A stretch of DNA of 40,825 bases from Thermomonas sp. (GTDB lineage: Bacteria > Pseudomonadota > Gammaproteobacteria > Xanthomonadales > Xanthomonadaceae), in the NCBI GenBank assembly GCA_020692565.1, contig JAIMKJ010000040.1, forward strand, positions 1 through 40,825, written 5' to 3'. A program made the translations under genes and the position numbers. The first letter of the stretch is position 1. Every line of letters starts with the position of its first letter. The notes under the pieces were generated by a model. That model was not told where the DNA came from, did not search any database, and saw only the letters and a list, made by a program, of their open reading frames with translations. This document shows, one piece after another, positions 32,239 to 39,580 of the stretch.

Positions 32239-32264
32239 CCGCAATGGCGGGATTGAGCCCGCCC
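32239..32264. repeat. REP palindrome bounding the cassette module (right)
   Basis: CCGCAATGGCGGGATTGAGC plus CCGCCC is the inverted counterpart of 31138-31163 (24 of 26 identical). It abuts the attC core remnant at 32232-32238 and ends 20 nt before the mlaA stop codon. Confidence 0.85.
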
Positions 32265-32283
32265 TCCGCCCACTTGAGCAGCT

Positions 32284-33366
32284 TTACGGCGAACCCGGAA
32301 TCACCGGAATCGCGTTGATCGGCACCGTGGGGTTGTCGTCGTTCTCGCGCAGATATTCGGGCAGGGATTCGTCGGTGGCTTCGTCGCGCTCGCCGAAGAT
32401 CTGGTACTGGCGGCGCTGCATCCATGCGTCGCGCACCAGCGCATAGTCGTCGGCGGCGCCTTCGCGCAAGCGGTCCACGGCCAACAACTGCGTGCGCACG
32501 TCCACGAGCTGCAGGCCCTGCAGGAATACGCGCGTCTTGTCCGCTTCGATCCCGCGGATCGGCGACAGCGGCGAATCGCCGGCCATGCCCAGCGCATCGC
32601 GGATGGTGCGCGGGCCGAACAGCGGCAGTTCGACGTAGCGCGATTGCTTCCAGCCCCAGACACCGAGCGTCTGCCCGAAATCCTCGCTCTTGTTCGGCAG
32701 CTTGGCCGAGGTGGCCGGGTCGAACACGCCGCCGATGCCGAGGGTGCTGTTGAGCAGGAAGCGGCCCAGGGTCTGTCCGGCCTGTTTCGGCTTGCCCTGC
32801 AGCAGCGCGTTGACGGCGCTGACCGGTTGGCCGAGGTTGTTGAAGAAATTGCCGACGCCCAGCCGCACCGGACGCGGCACGACAGCGACATAGGCCTTCG
32901 CCAGCGGTTTCGCGACGCCGCGGTCGACGGCGTCGTTGAAACGATGCACGCGGCGATTCATCTTCTCCCACGGGTCGTAACTCTGCGGCTGGGTCGCGGG
33001 CGCGGGCAGGGTCGGATCGGCGATGGGATCGTATTCCGGCGGGAGTTCGCCATTGCCGTAGATCGCGGCGTAATCCAGCTCGGCCTGGGTCGGCGGCAGC
33101 GCGGAGGCTGTCGCCTCCGCGGGAGTCGCCTCGAAGGCCGGTTCCATGCCGTCGCCGGCATCCACGGCCGCCGCCGCCGCGACAGCCTCGGCGGCGGTCG
33201 TCGAGCCGTCCATCGGCGCATCGGTCGCGGTGGTTTCGACCGCAGGGGCCTCGATCACGCCGACCGTCGGCGGGGCGTCTTGTGTGGCGGCCTTGTGCGC
33301 GCAGCCGCTGGCGAGCAGCGCTGCGGCGAGGAAGGCCGCCCGGGGGAGGAGGCGGTACGGGTTCAT
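32284..33366 (-). CDS. mlaA: Outer-membrane lipid asymmetry lipoprotein MlaA (VacJ)
   Basis: A 360-residue lipoprotein. The signal ends LLASGC, with the lipidated Cys at 22. A long Ala/Pro/Glu linker (about 23-125) is not found in E. coli MlaA (about 250 residues). The conserved domain then reads YDPWEKMNRRVHRFNDAVD, VGNFFNNLGQPVSAVNALLQ, RFLLNSTLGIGGVFDPA and EDFGQTLGVWG. MlaA forms a donut in the outer membrane that removes mislocalised phospholipids from the outer leaflet and passes them to MlaC. It is the last gene of the mla cluster, about 50 nt after mlaB. E. coli has mlaA elsewhere, so this grouping is the more complete type. Confidence 0.96.
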   Translation of the reverse strand: MNPYRLLPRAAFLAAALLASGCAHKAATQDAPPTVGVIEAPAVETTATDAPMDGSTTAAEAVAAAAAVDAGDGMEPAFEATPAEATASALPPTQAELDYAAIYGNGELPPEYDPIADPTLPAPATQPQSYDPWEKMNRRVHRFNDAVDRGVAKPLAKAYVAVVPRPVRLGVGNFFNNLGQPVSAVNALLQGKPKQAGQTLGRFLLNSTLGIGGVFDPATSAKLPNKSEDFGQTLGVWGWKQSRYVELPLFGPRTIRDALGMAGDSPLSPIRGIEADKTRVFLQGLQLVDVRTQLLAVDRLREGAADDYALVRDAWMQRRQYQIFGERDEATDESLPEYLRENDDNPTVPINAIPVIPGSP

Positions 33367-33415
33367 GGCGCGAGTGTAGCCTCTGGGATGTCGGTGAAAG
33401 GTCGGTGCTGCGCGT

Positions 33416-33727
33416 TCAGTCGCGGACGAACGCCAGGCCGTGGCCCAGCCGATACGCCGCGCGCAGCTCGGCGAAGCCTTCGGGATTGCCGTCGATCGCG
33501 ACCGTGCCGCAGCGCGTCGCGAGCAGCGAAACCAGCGCCAGACCGGCGCTGTCGATGCGTTCGACCGTGGTCAGATCGATGCGCTGCACGCCGTCCAGCG
33601 CGACCGGTACCTGCGGCCACAGCCCGGCGATGCTGCCGCGCAGCAGCGCGCCGCCGAAACGCAGGGTTTCGCCGGTGCGCGCAATCGTCGCGGGCCGGGC
33701 CGTCGCAGGGTGGGCAGAGGCGGTCAC
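33416..33727 (-). CDS. mlaB: STAS-domain protein MlaB
   Basis: A 103-residue STAS domain: LRFGGALLRGSIAGLWPQV, then VQRIDLTTVERIDSAGLALVSLLA with the conserved D-SAG turn that contacts MlaF. It binds and stabilises the MlaF ATPase. The start is GTG, whose last two bases overlap the mlaC stop (GTGA), indicating translational coupling. The final helix is short, as in other MlaB proteins. Confidence 0.92.
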   Translation of the reverse strand: MTASAHPATARPATIARTGETLRFGGALLRGSIAGLWPQVPVALDGVQRIDLTTVERIDSAGLALVSLLATRCGTVAIDGNPEGFAELRAAYRLGHGLAFVRD

Positions 33728-34392
33728 TGGCCCGTATCCGCCTTCAGCTGGCCGTTGCGCAGTTCGGTGGCGACCTGCTTGATGGTCTTGCGCTGCAGCT
33801 CGGCGTCGAACTGGTTGCGGAAGGTCTGCACGTAGGACACGCCTTCGACCATCACGTCGTAGACCTTCCACTGGGTGCCGGTCTTGCGCATGAAGTAGGT
33901 CACCGGAATGGATTCGCCGCCCTGGCGCAGGAATTCGCTGGACACCTTTACGCCCTGGCCCTGCGCCAGCGCGGTTTCCGATTTCACCCGCACCCGCAGC
34001 TGGGTGTTGAAATCCAGCAGCGACGAACCGTAACGCTGCATCAGGTTGTCGGCCAGCGCGTCGGCGAACAGTTTCACGTCCTCGTCGGCGGCGCCGCGGG
34101 CGTGGCGACCCAGCACCAGACGGGCGGCGTAGTCGCGATCGAACATCGCGTTGAATTCGGTGCTGATGAACTGGCGCAGCGCGACGCGGTTCTTGCTGAA
34201 CTCCGCGCGGCGTTTTTCCAGGGTGGTGAGCACGCGCTGGCTGTTGTTGAGCACGAGCTGGCTGGGCGTGCCCTGCATCGAGGCCGAAACGGGTGCCGCC
34301 GCGGCGCGCTGGGTCTGGGCGAAGGCCGGGACCGCCGCCGCGAATACGGCAACGCCGACGAGGACGGGCAGAAGACGGTGATTGAGGGTCAT
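33724..34392 (-). CDS. mlaC: Periplasmic phospholipid carrier MlaC
   Basis: A 222-residue protein with a signal peptide (MTLNHRLLPVLVGVAVFAAAVPAFA). The MlaC fold is indicated by FISTEFNAMFDRDYAARLVL, FADALADNLMQRYGSSLLDF, GESIPVTYFMRKTGTQWKVYDVMVEGVSYVQTF (read as consecutive segments) and QFDAELQRKTIKQV. It shuttles phospholipid between MlaA and the MlaFEDB complex. Its ATG overlaps the mlaD stop (ATGA). Confidence 0.95.
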   Translation of the reverse strand: MTLNHRLLPVLVGVAVFAAAVPAFAQTQRAAAAPVSASMQGTPSQLVLNNSQRVLTTLEKRRAEFSKNRVALRQFISTEFNAMFDRDYAARLVLGRHARGAADEDVKLFADALADNLMQRYGSSLLDFNTQLRVRVKSETALAQGQGVKVSSEFLRQGGESIPVTYFMRKTGTQWKVYDVMVEGVSYVQTFRNQFDAELQRKTIKQVATELRNGQLKADTGQ

Positions 34393-34919
34393 GGGGTGGG
34401 GTCTTGTGCGGGGGAGGGGGTGTCGGAAGACGGGTTGGAGTCGTCGTCGGCCGGCTTGGTTCCGGTGCCGCCGAAAATGTATTTGCCGACCATCTGGATC
34501 AGATCGACCGCGGGCGTGGTGAACGCGATTTCGTCGCCCGCCTTCAGGGTTTCCAGCGCGCCGCCGGGCTGCAGGCCGACGTAGCTTTCGCCCAGCAATC
34601 CACCGGTGAGGATGCTGGCCGAGGTGTCGATGGACAGATCCTGGTAGCGGCTGTCGATGTCGAGGATGGCCACGGCGTCGAGTTTCACCGGGTCCAGTTC
34701 GATCGACGCGACCTTGCCGACGGCGACGCCGCCGATCTTCACCGGTGCCATCGGCCGCAGTTGGCCGAGGTTGGTGAACCGGGCCTTGAGCTCGTAACTG
34801 TCGTTGCCGAAGCCGAACTTGCCGTTGGTGGAGGCGATGGCCAGCACCAGCAGCGAGGCCAGGGCGAGCAGCAGAAAGGCGCCGACGGCGAATTCGAGGC
34901 GGGGGCCGCGTGCACTCAT
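34389..34919 (-). CDS. mlaD: MCE-domain protein MlaD
   Basis: A 176-residue protein. One N-terminal membrane helix (FAVGAFLLLALASLLVLAIA) is followed by the MCE domain: YELKARFTNLGQLRPMAPVK, IGGVAVGKVASIEL, SILTGGLLGESYVGLQPGG and LIQMVGKYIF. It forms the periplasmic hexameric ring through which lipids pass. The start at MSARGPRLEF is the usual family start with GAGG upstream. An in-frame Met at 35003 would add 28 residues encoded by a 15-bp tandem repeat and is considered unlikely. Confidence 0.93.
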   Translation of the reverse strand: MSARGPRLEFAVGAFLLLALASLLVLAIASTNGKFGFGNDSYELKARFTNLGQLRPMAPVKIGGVAVGKVASIELDPVKLDAVAILDIDSRYQDLSIDTSASILTGGLLGESYVGLQPGGALETLKAGDEIAFTTPAVDLIQMVGKYIFGGTGTKPADDDSNPSSDTPSPAQDPTP

Positions 34920-34934
34920 GATGGGGATACCTCG

Positions 34935-34994
34935 GTTGAAAGCGGGTGTGTTGAAAGCGGAGCTGTGAAAAGCGGGTCTGTGGAACACGGATCT
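34935..34994. repeat. Four-unit 15-bp tandem repeat between mlaE and mlaD
   Basis: Four 15-base units, GTTGAAAGCGGGTGT, GTTGAAAGCGGAGCT, GTGAAAAGCGGGTCT and GTGGAACACGGATCT, follow one another without gaps; a fifth, weaker unit may follow. The unit is a multiple of three. On the minus strand it is open in the mlaD frame and would encode a pentapeptide repeat (PAFHS, SAFNT, PAFNR type). Confidence 0.8.
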
Positions 34995-35019
34995 TTGGAG
35001 CATGCGGCGTTCACCGCGG

Positions 35020-35769
35020 TCACCGGAACAGGAAGGCGGACAGCACGAAATTGAACATCAGCACCAGCAGCGAGGCGTTCACCACCGCGCGGGTGGTGGC
35101 GACCGAAGTGCCTTCGATGGTCGGCTCGGCGTGGAAACCCACGTACGACGCGACCAGCGCCGCGGTGCCGCCGAAGACCGCCGACTTGAGGAACGCCGGC
35201 AGGAAGTCGTCGTAGACATCCACCGAGTCCTTCATCACCTGCCAGAAGCTGCCGTTGTCGATGCCCAGCACCTGCACCGCCTGGAACCAGCTGGCGGCAA
35301 TCGCGAAACAGCAGAAGAACGCGGTGAGCAGGGGCACGGTCAGCACCGCCGCCCAGAACCGCGGCGCCACCGCCTTGCCGACCGGATCGATGCCCATCAG
35401 CCCCAGCGCGGTGATCTGGTCGGTGGCGCGCATCAGCCCGAGTTCGGCGGCGATGGAGCTGCCGGCGCGGCCGATGAACAGCAGCGCGGTGAGCACCGGC
35501 GCGAGTTCGCGATACATGCCGATGCCGACCGCGGCGCTGACCTGATTGGTCGCGCCGTACGTCAGCAGCACGCGATACCCCAGCAGCGTGACCGAAAGAC
35601 CGACGAACGCGCCGCCGACGGCGATGATCGGCAGCGAACGCGCACCGATCTTGTAGATCTCGCGGGTGAGCTCGTGCCAGAAATCGCGGTTGGGCCGGGT
35701 GGCGCGGAACACCGACATCGAGAACATGCCGGCGCGGCCGATACTGCGGATGGTGTCGACGAAGGCCAT
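35020..35769 (-). CDS. mlaE: Lipid transport permease MlaE
   Basis: A 249-residue permease with five to six membrane helices. Conserved segments are VGGAFVGLSVTLLGYRVL, GMYRELAPVLTALLFIGRAGSSIAAELG, LGLMGIDPVGKAVAPRFWA and the C-terminal AVVNASLLVLMFNFVLSAFLF. It is the membrane core of the MlaFEDB lipid transporter. The start ATG overlaps the mlaF stop (TGATG); a GTG one codon earlier is also possible. The gap to mlaD (about 100 nt) holds the 15-bp repeat. Confidence 0.95.
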   Translation of the reverse strand: MAFVDTIRSIGRAGMFSMSVFRATRPNRDFWHELTREIYKIGARSLPIIAVGGAFVGLSVTLLGYRVLLTYGATNQVSAAVGIGMYRELAPVLTALLFIGRAGSSIAAELGLMRATDQITALGLMGIDPVGKAVAPRFWAAVLTVPLLTAFFCCFAIAASWFQAVQVLGIDNGSFWQVMKDSVDVYDDFLPAFLKSAVFGGTAALVASYVGFHAEPTIEGTSVATTRAVVNASLLVLMFNFVLSAFLFR

Positions 35770-36554
35770 CACGCGGCCTCCGTGCGTTCGACCGCATCGA
35801 AAGGAATGGGGCCGTCGGGTTCGCCCTTGAGGAACTGCCGGATCAATGGGTCGGCGGTGGTTTCCAGTTCCGACGGGGTGCCGTCGAACACCAGGCCACC
35901 GTTGGCGATGACCACCGCACGGTCGGCGATGGGCAGGGTTTCGTGGACGTGGTGGGTGACGATGATGCTGGTCAGGCCGAGGCTGTCGTTGAGCCGCGAA
36001 ATCAGGCTCATGATCACGCCGCTGGCGATGGGGTCCAGGCCGGTCAGCGGTTCGTCGTAGATCATCAGCGGCGGGTCCAGCGCCAGCGCGCGCGCCAGCG
36101 CGACGCGGCGGGCCATGCCGCCGGAGAGCTCGCGCGGATACAGATCGGCGGCGGCGCGCAGGCCGACCGCGTGCAGCTTCATCTCGACCAGATGGCGGAT
36201 GACATCCCTGGGCAGGTCGGTGTGGGTGCGCAGCGGCAGGGCGACGTTCTCGGCGGCGGTCAGATCGGTCAGCAGACCGTTGCCCTGCAGCAGCACGCCG
36301 ATGCTCTTGCGCAGTTCCAGCAGCTCGCGCTTGCGCCGCGGCACCGGCTGGCCCAGCACTTCGACGGTGCCGGCGGCGGGGTCGAGTTCGCCGGTCAGCG
36401 CCGACAGCAGCGTGGATTTGCCGCAGCCCGAAGGCCCGAGGATGGCGGTGACGCTGCCCCGCGGCACGCTGAGATCGATGTCGCGCAGGATCGTGCGCGC
36501 GCCGCGATCGAGGCGGAGGCCGGTGACACGGACGGCGGCGGAGGCGTTGGGCAT
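35769..36554 (-). CDS. mlaF: Lipid transport ATPase MlaF
   Basis: A 261-residue ABC ATPase: Walker A GPSGCGKST, Q-loop VLLQGNGLLTDLTAAENVAL, signature LSGGMARRVALARALA, Walker B LMIYDEPLTGLDP and switch His in IVTHHVHE. It powers MlaFEDB. First gene of the minus-strand cluster mlaF-E-D-C-B-A, with overlapping starts and stops through most of it, so one operon is very likely. The start at MPNASAAVRV was chosen as the nearest Met to the domain; an upstream in-frame stretch to 36608 shows no family resemblance. Confidence 0.95.
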   Translation of the reverse strand: MPNASAAVRVTGLRLDRGARTILRDIDLSVPRGSVTAILGPSGCGKSTLLSALTGELDPAAGTVEVLGQPVPRRKRELLELRKSIGVLLQGNGLLTDLTAAENVALPLRTHTDLPRDVIRHLVEMKLHAVGLRAAADLYPRELSGGMARRVALARALALDPPLMIYDEPLTGLDPIASGVIMSLISRLNDSLGLTSIIVTHHVHETLPIADRAVVIANGGLVFDGTPSELETTADPLIRQFLKGEPDGPIPFDAVERTEAA

Positions 36555-36840
36555 CGGGTCTCGGGGAGGCGGAAGCAGGGGGGCGGAGGTGGCGGCGTGA
36601 AGCCGCAAACCCGTTCAGGATGGCGGCTGGCGCCTGAATCCATCAGGAGTGGCGGGCGTTCCGGCCGGCGCGGGGGCGCCATTGTCCCCGGCCGGGGTGC
36701 GCTTGTCTGCGCCGGAAACGGCAGTGGAGCGTGTCACCGCCATGTCGGCGGCATGTCGTCGGGCTTGTGCGGGCAACGGGCTGCGGCGAGGATGTCGCCT
36801 GCTGCCGGATGGCGCAGCGCAGGCCGGGGAGCCGTGCTAC

Positions 36841-37131
36841 ATGGAATTGCTGACGCTGGAACACTTCGCCGGGTGCGTGAACGAGACGTTCCTCGCCGCG
36901 ATCAACGACATGGATCTGGAATTCGTGCTGGTCGAAGCGCGACCGTTGCCGACCCACGCCCAGAGCGCGATGCGCCAGCCGTTCTCGCTGCTGTTCCGCA
37001 ATACCGCGGCGTTCCTGTTCCCGCAGCAGATCTATCCGATGCGCCATCCACGGATCGGCGAAGCCGGGATCTTCCTGGTGCCGGTGGCGCAGGAACAGGC
37101 CGGGTTCCTGTATCAGGCGGTGTTCAACTGA
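36841..37131 (+). CDS. DUF6916-like small protein
   Basis: A 96-residue protein beginning MELLTLEHFAGCVNETFLAA and containing LEFVLVEARPLP, RQPFSLLFRN and PQQIYPMRHPRIGEAGIFLVPV, ending FLYQAVFN. The order 'LxxF ... FxL ... VEARPLP ... PFSLLFRG ... LPQxIYxxxHPxxG ... IFLVPV ... YxAVFN' is that of a small family I know next to MdpB/tail-collar proteins (DUF6916). GGAG lies 9 nt upstream. The upstream extension of the frame to 36649 is not family-like. It is divergent from mlaF and faces the GNAT gene across a REPIN. The role is unknown; perhaps a chaperone or cap for the collar proteins. Confidence 0.75.
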   Translation: MELLTLEHFAGCVNETFLAAINDMDLEFVLVEARPLPTHAQSAMRQPFSLLFRNTAAFLFPQQIYPMRHPRIGEAGIFLVPVAQEQAGFLYQAVFN

Positions 37132-37144
37132 TCGCCGATGGATT

Positions 37145-37223
37145 GTAGGAGGGCCTTCAGGCCCGATCTCTACAAGGATCGCGGCGATCGTTCGGAAAAG
37201 ATCGGGCCTGAAGGCCCTCCTAC
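37145..37223. repeat. REPIN, GTAGGAGGG family (copy D)
   Basis: The left arm GTAGGAGGGCCTTCAGGCCC (from 37145) and right arm GGGCCTGAAGGCCCTCCTAC (to 37223) are perfect inverses over a 39-base centre containing GATCGCGGCGATC. It lies between convergent genes. Its right end supplies the TAG stop codon of the GNAT gene (37220-37222). Confidence 0.92.
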
Positions 37224-37786
37224 GTCAGCGGCGGTGGCGACCAGCGCATCGGCCGATGGGTGCCCTCGGTGCCGTCGACGATGAAGCCCAGGCGTTCGTA
37301 GAGCCGGCGGGCGCCGGGATTGGAATGCTGCACATGCAGGCGCATCCCGCGACCCAGCGCCGCGGCGTCCTGTTGGCTCTGGCGGATCAGCGCGGTGCCG
37401 ATACCGCTGCCGCGCAGCGGCGGAAACACGCTGATGTCGACGAGCAGATGCTCGGGCGCCGTGCGTTGCAGGTAGTAACGACCGACCGGGCCGCGTTCGG
37501 CATGCTCGATCGCGAGGAAATCGGCGTCGCCGTAGTGGGCCAGGTAGTGCAGGTGCTGCAGCCCGAACTGTTGATCGAGAAAACTGCGCTTGGCGATCTC
37601 GGGCCACGGCACCGTCGCCATCTCCTCGGCGCGGGTGCTGGCGTAGAGATCGCGCAGCCAGGGCAGGTCGTCGTCATGCGCCGCGCGCAAAGAAAACCCG
37701 CGCTCTGCGAGGAGCGCGGGCGTCTGCATGCGGTCGGCGCGTTCCCGGGGGAATGGCGCCGACGTTTGCGTTGTCGCCTTCGTCAC
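37220..37786 (-). CDS. GNAT family N-acetyltransferase of the tail-collar cluster
   Basis: A 188-residue protein. The GNAT fold begins FSLRAAHDDDLPWLRDLYAS. It continues with DFLAIEHAERGPVGRYYLQ, the acetyl-CoA segment VFPPLRGSGIGTALIRQSQQ (an R-x-x-G-x-G/A-type loop), and LHVQHSNPGARRLYERLGF. The gene starts 1 nt after the stop of a tail-collar gene, so it should be the end of that operon. A strong intrinsic terminator (37689-37720) lies inside its first 35 codons, so the start is uncertain: ATG at 37786, an internal ATG at 37729 or a TTG after the terminator. The stop codon is contributed by a REPIN. It may modify the neighbouring collar or Ig proteins; that is inference. Confidence 0.82.
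   Translation of the reverse strand: MTKATTQTSAPFPRERADRMQTPALLAERGFSLRAAHDDDLPWLRDLYASTRAEEMATVPWPEIAKRSFLDQQFGLQHLHYLAHYGDADFLAIEHAERGPVGRYYLQRTAPEHLLVDISVFPPLRGSGIGTALIRQSQQDAAALGRGMRLHVQHSNPGARRLYERLGFIVDGTEGTHRPMRWSPPPLT
37689..37720 (-). terminator. Intrinsic terminator inside the GNAT 5' coding region
   Basis: On the minus strand a perfect 9-bp stem (CCCGCGCTC / GAGCGCGGG) with a 6-nt loop is followed by TTTTCTTT. It would end most transcripts from the collar genes before the GNAT domain is reached. Confidence 0.8.
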
Positions 37787-37787
37787 G

Positions 37788-38330
37788 TCAGGGGAACGAC
37801 GGGAAGATGCCCTGCAGCGCGATGCAGAAATTCACGCCGAGATACGGCTGCTGGTTCTGGTGGGGCTGCCCGCCGCCTGCGCTGGGTTGGATCATGTTGG
37901 GCGCGAACTGGGTATTGATCGTGCCGGGCGCGAGGAATGGGAACGCGTTCTGGTCGGTGGCCACCGAAAGCGCGTTGCCGGCGCTGGGCGATGCTGCGCG
38001 CTTGCCGGTGTCACTCTGCGAGTACACGTTGAAGGGATGCGTGTGGATGGGCATCTGCTGGGTCGTCAGCGTGACCGTGTTCGTGCCGAAGGTTTCGCCC
38101 ATCGTGCGCGGTGTCAGCCCCGGTCCCTGGCCCTGCTGGCAACCGCCGCGGCCGGCGAAGTTGGGCAACTGGAAAGTGGTCTGGCCGTTGCCGCCGTACT
38201 GCGTGCCCAACAGCGCGAACAGCGCGGTGTTCTGCTGGATCGGCAGGGTGGCGCCGTTGCAGAACGCCCAGCCGCGGGGGTTGAAGTTGAAGCCGAATTG
38301 TTGAATCTGGCCGATGAAGGGTTCGGTCAT
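37788..38330 (-). CDS. Phage-tail-collar (MdpB-like) protein 1
   Basis: A 180-residue protein. The collar domain reads FIGQIQQFGFNFNPRGWAFCNGATLPI, LFALLGTQYGGNGQTTFQLP and PNFAGRGGCQQGQGPGL. TLTTQQMPIHTHPF and the terminal VNFCIALQGIFPS strand follow. This is the architecture of PF07484 'microcystin-dependent' proteins, trimeric beta-helix-like proteins related to phage short-fibre tips. The QMPxHTH His pair may bind metal. GGAGGA about 8 nt upstream gives strong expression. No signal peptide, as for its paralogues. Third gene of a three-paralogue operon. Confidence 0.9.
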   Translation of the reverse strand: MTEPFIGQIQQFGFNFNPRGWAFCNGATLPIQQNTALFALLGTQYGGNGQTTFQLPNFAGRGGCQQGQGPGLTPRTMGETFGTNTVTLTTQQMPIHTHPFNVYSQSDTGKRAASPSAGNALSVATDQNAFPFLAPGTINTQFAPNMIQPSAGGGQPHQNQQPYLGVNFCIALQGIFPSFP

Positions 38331-38418
38331 GAGTTGGTTCCTCCGATGAGGTATGCCGCGGATGTACGCGCGGCCGCGCCGGCATGGCGCGAGGGAATGG
38401 ATGGTGCGCGGTGCAGCA

Positions 38419-38949
38419 TCAGCTCTGCGACGGGTAGATGCCCGCCCAGGCGATGCAGTACTGCACGGTCAGCGTCGGCATCGTGTTCTCGTGCGGCTGC
38501 GAGCCGCCAGCGGTGGTGACCGAAACCGGAGCCACGGTGAAGGGCGCACCGCCGGTGGTGTCGGTGGCGTACATGGTTTCGCCGCTGACCGCGCCCGGAA
38601 TGACCGCGTTGGTGATGTTGCCGGTGGTCGCAGCGGCGGTGGTCGCCAGTACCGTGTGCGTGTGCGCCGGCATCTGCGTGGTGATCAGGGTGACGGTCTC
38701 GGTGCCAGAGACCTGGCCGATGACGTAGCTGCTGAGCCCCGGTCCCTGGCCCTGGTGGATGGGCAGGCGGCCGCGCAGGTCGGGCACCGCGAACGTGGAC
38801 TGGCCATCGCCGCCGTAGGTGGTGCCGATCAGGGTGAACAGGACTTCGTACTCGGCGATCGATAGCAGGCTGCCATCGCAGGCCTGCCAGCCGTTGGGTG
38901 TACGGCCGAAGCCGAACATGCGGATTTCTCCGACGAAAGGTTGGGACAT
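38419..38949 (-). CDS. Phage-tail-collar (MdpB-like) protein 2
   Basis: A 176-residue paralogue: FVGEIRMFGFGRTPNGWQACDG, FTLIGTTYGGDGQSTFAVPDLRGRLPI, HQGQGPGLSSYVIGQ, TQMPAHTH and a Thr/Ala-rich middle (TTAAATTGNITNAVIPGAVS) before the VQYCIAWAGIYPS end. Among the three it is the closest to the family consensus. The start at MSQPFV has GGAG about 10 nt upstream; an earlier in-frame Met at 38964 lacks a ribosome site. The variable middle segment is the likely ligand- or partner-binding part. Confidence 0.9.
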   Translation of the reverse strand: MSQPFVGEIRMFGFGRTPNGWQACDGSLLSIAEYEVLFTLIGTTYGGDGQSTFAVPDLRGRLPIHQGQGPGLSSYVIGQVSGTETVTLITTQMPAHTHTVLATTAAATTGNITNAVIPGAVSGETMYATDTTGGAPFTVAPVSVTTAGGSQPHENTMPTLTVQYCIAWAGIYPSQS

Positions 38950-39052
38950 TGGAATGCACTCCATTGATTCGGTGGGCGGTCGTGCGTCGAAGGACGCGAC
39001 AGGACCGCGATGTTCGTGGCGGGCGCGCCGCGCGCGCCGTCTCGACGAGGCG

Positions 39053-39580
39053 TCAGTTGCGCGACGGGAAGATGCCCTGCAGCGCGATGCAGAAATTGAT
39101 CGTGGTGTAGGGCTGCAGGTTCGGATGCGGCTGGTTGCCGCCGGCGCCCCCGCAGGTGTTCGGGTTCAGTGGCACCAGACTGCCAGGAGCGGCGTACAGC
39201 GACACCGGAGTGTTGGCAAACAGCGCGCCAGTGGGATTCTTGGTGTGGCCTTCCGTAGTCGTGCCGCCCAGCGCGTGAGTGTGCGCGGGCAATTGCGTGG
39301 ACAGCAACGTCACGTTCTCGACGCCGCCGGTCTGGCCGATCTGCACCGACGGCGGCTGCCAGCCGGGATCGACGGAACTGGCGTAGCCGATCGGTGTGCG
39401 GCTGCGCAGGTCCGGCAGCGCGAAAGTGGTGGTGCCGTTGCCCCCGTACTGCGTCCCCAGCAGTGAGAACAAGGCCTGATTCTGGTTGATGGGCAGCAAC
39501 TGCCCGTTGCATTGCGCGAAATACTTGGGCGCAAAGTTGAAGCCGGCCATCATGATCTGGCCGATGAAGAATTCGCTCAT
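39053..39580 (-). CDS. Phage-tail-collar (MdpB-like) protein 3
   Basis: A 175-residue paralogue and the first gene of the operon: FIGQIMMAGFNFAPKYFAQCNG, LFSLLGTQYGGNGTTTFALPDLRSRTPI, GGVENVTLLSTQLPAHTHAL, a variable middle with NTCGGAGGN, and TTINFCIALQGIFPS at the end. GGGGAGGA about 8 nt before the start is a strong ribosome site. It is divergent from the Ig-repeat protein with about 290 bp between starts, so the two transcripts may share control. Confidence 0.9.
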   Translation of the reverse strand: MSEFFIGQIMMAGFNFAPKYFAQCNGQLLPINQNQALFSLLGTQYGGNGTTTFALPDLRSRTPIGYASSVDPGWQPPSVQIGQTGGVENVTLLSTQLPAHTHALGGTTTEGHTKNPTGALFANTPVSLYAAPGSLVPLNPNTCGGAGGNQPHPNLQPYTTINFCIALQGIFPSRN

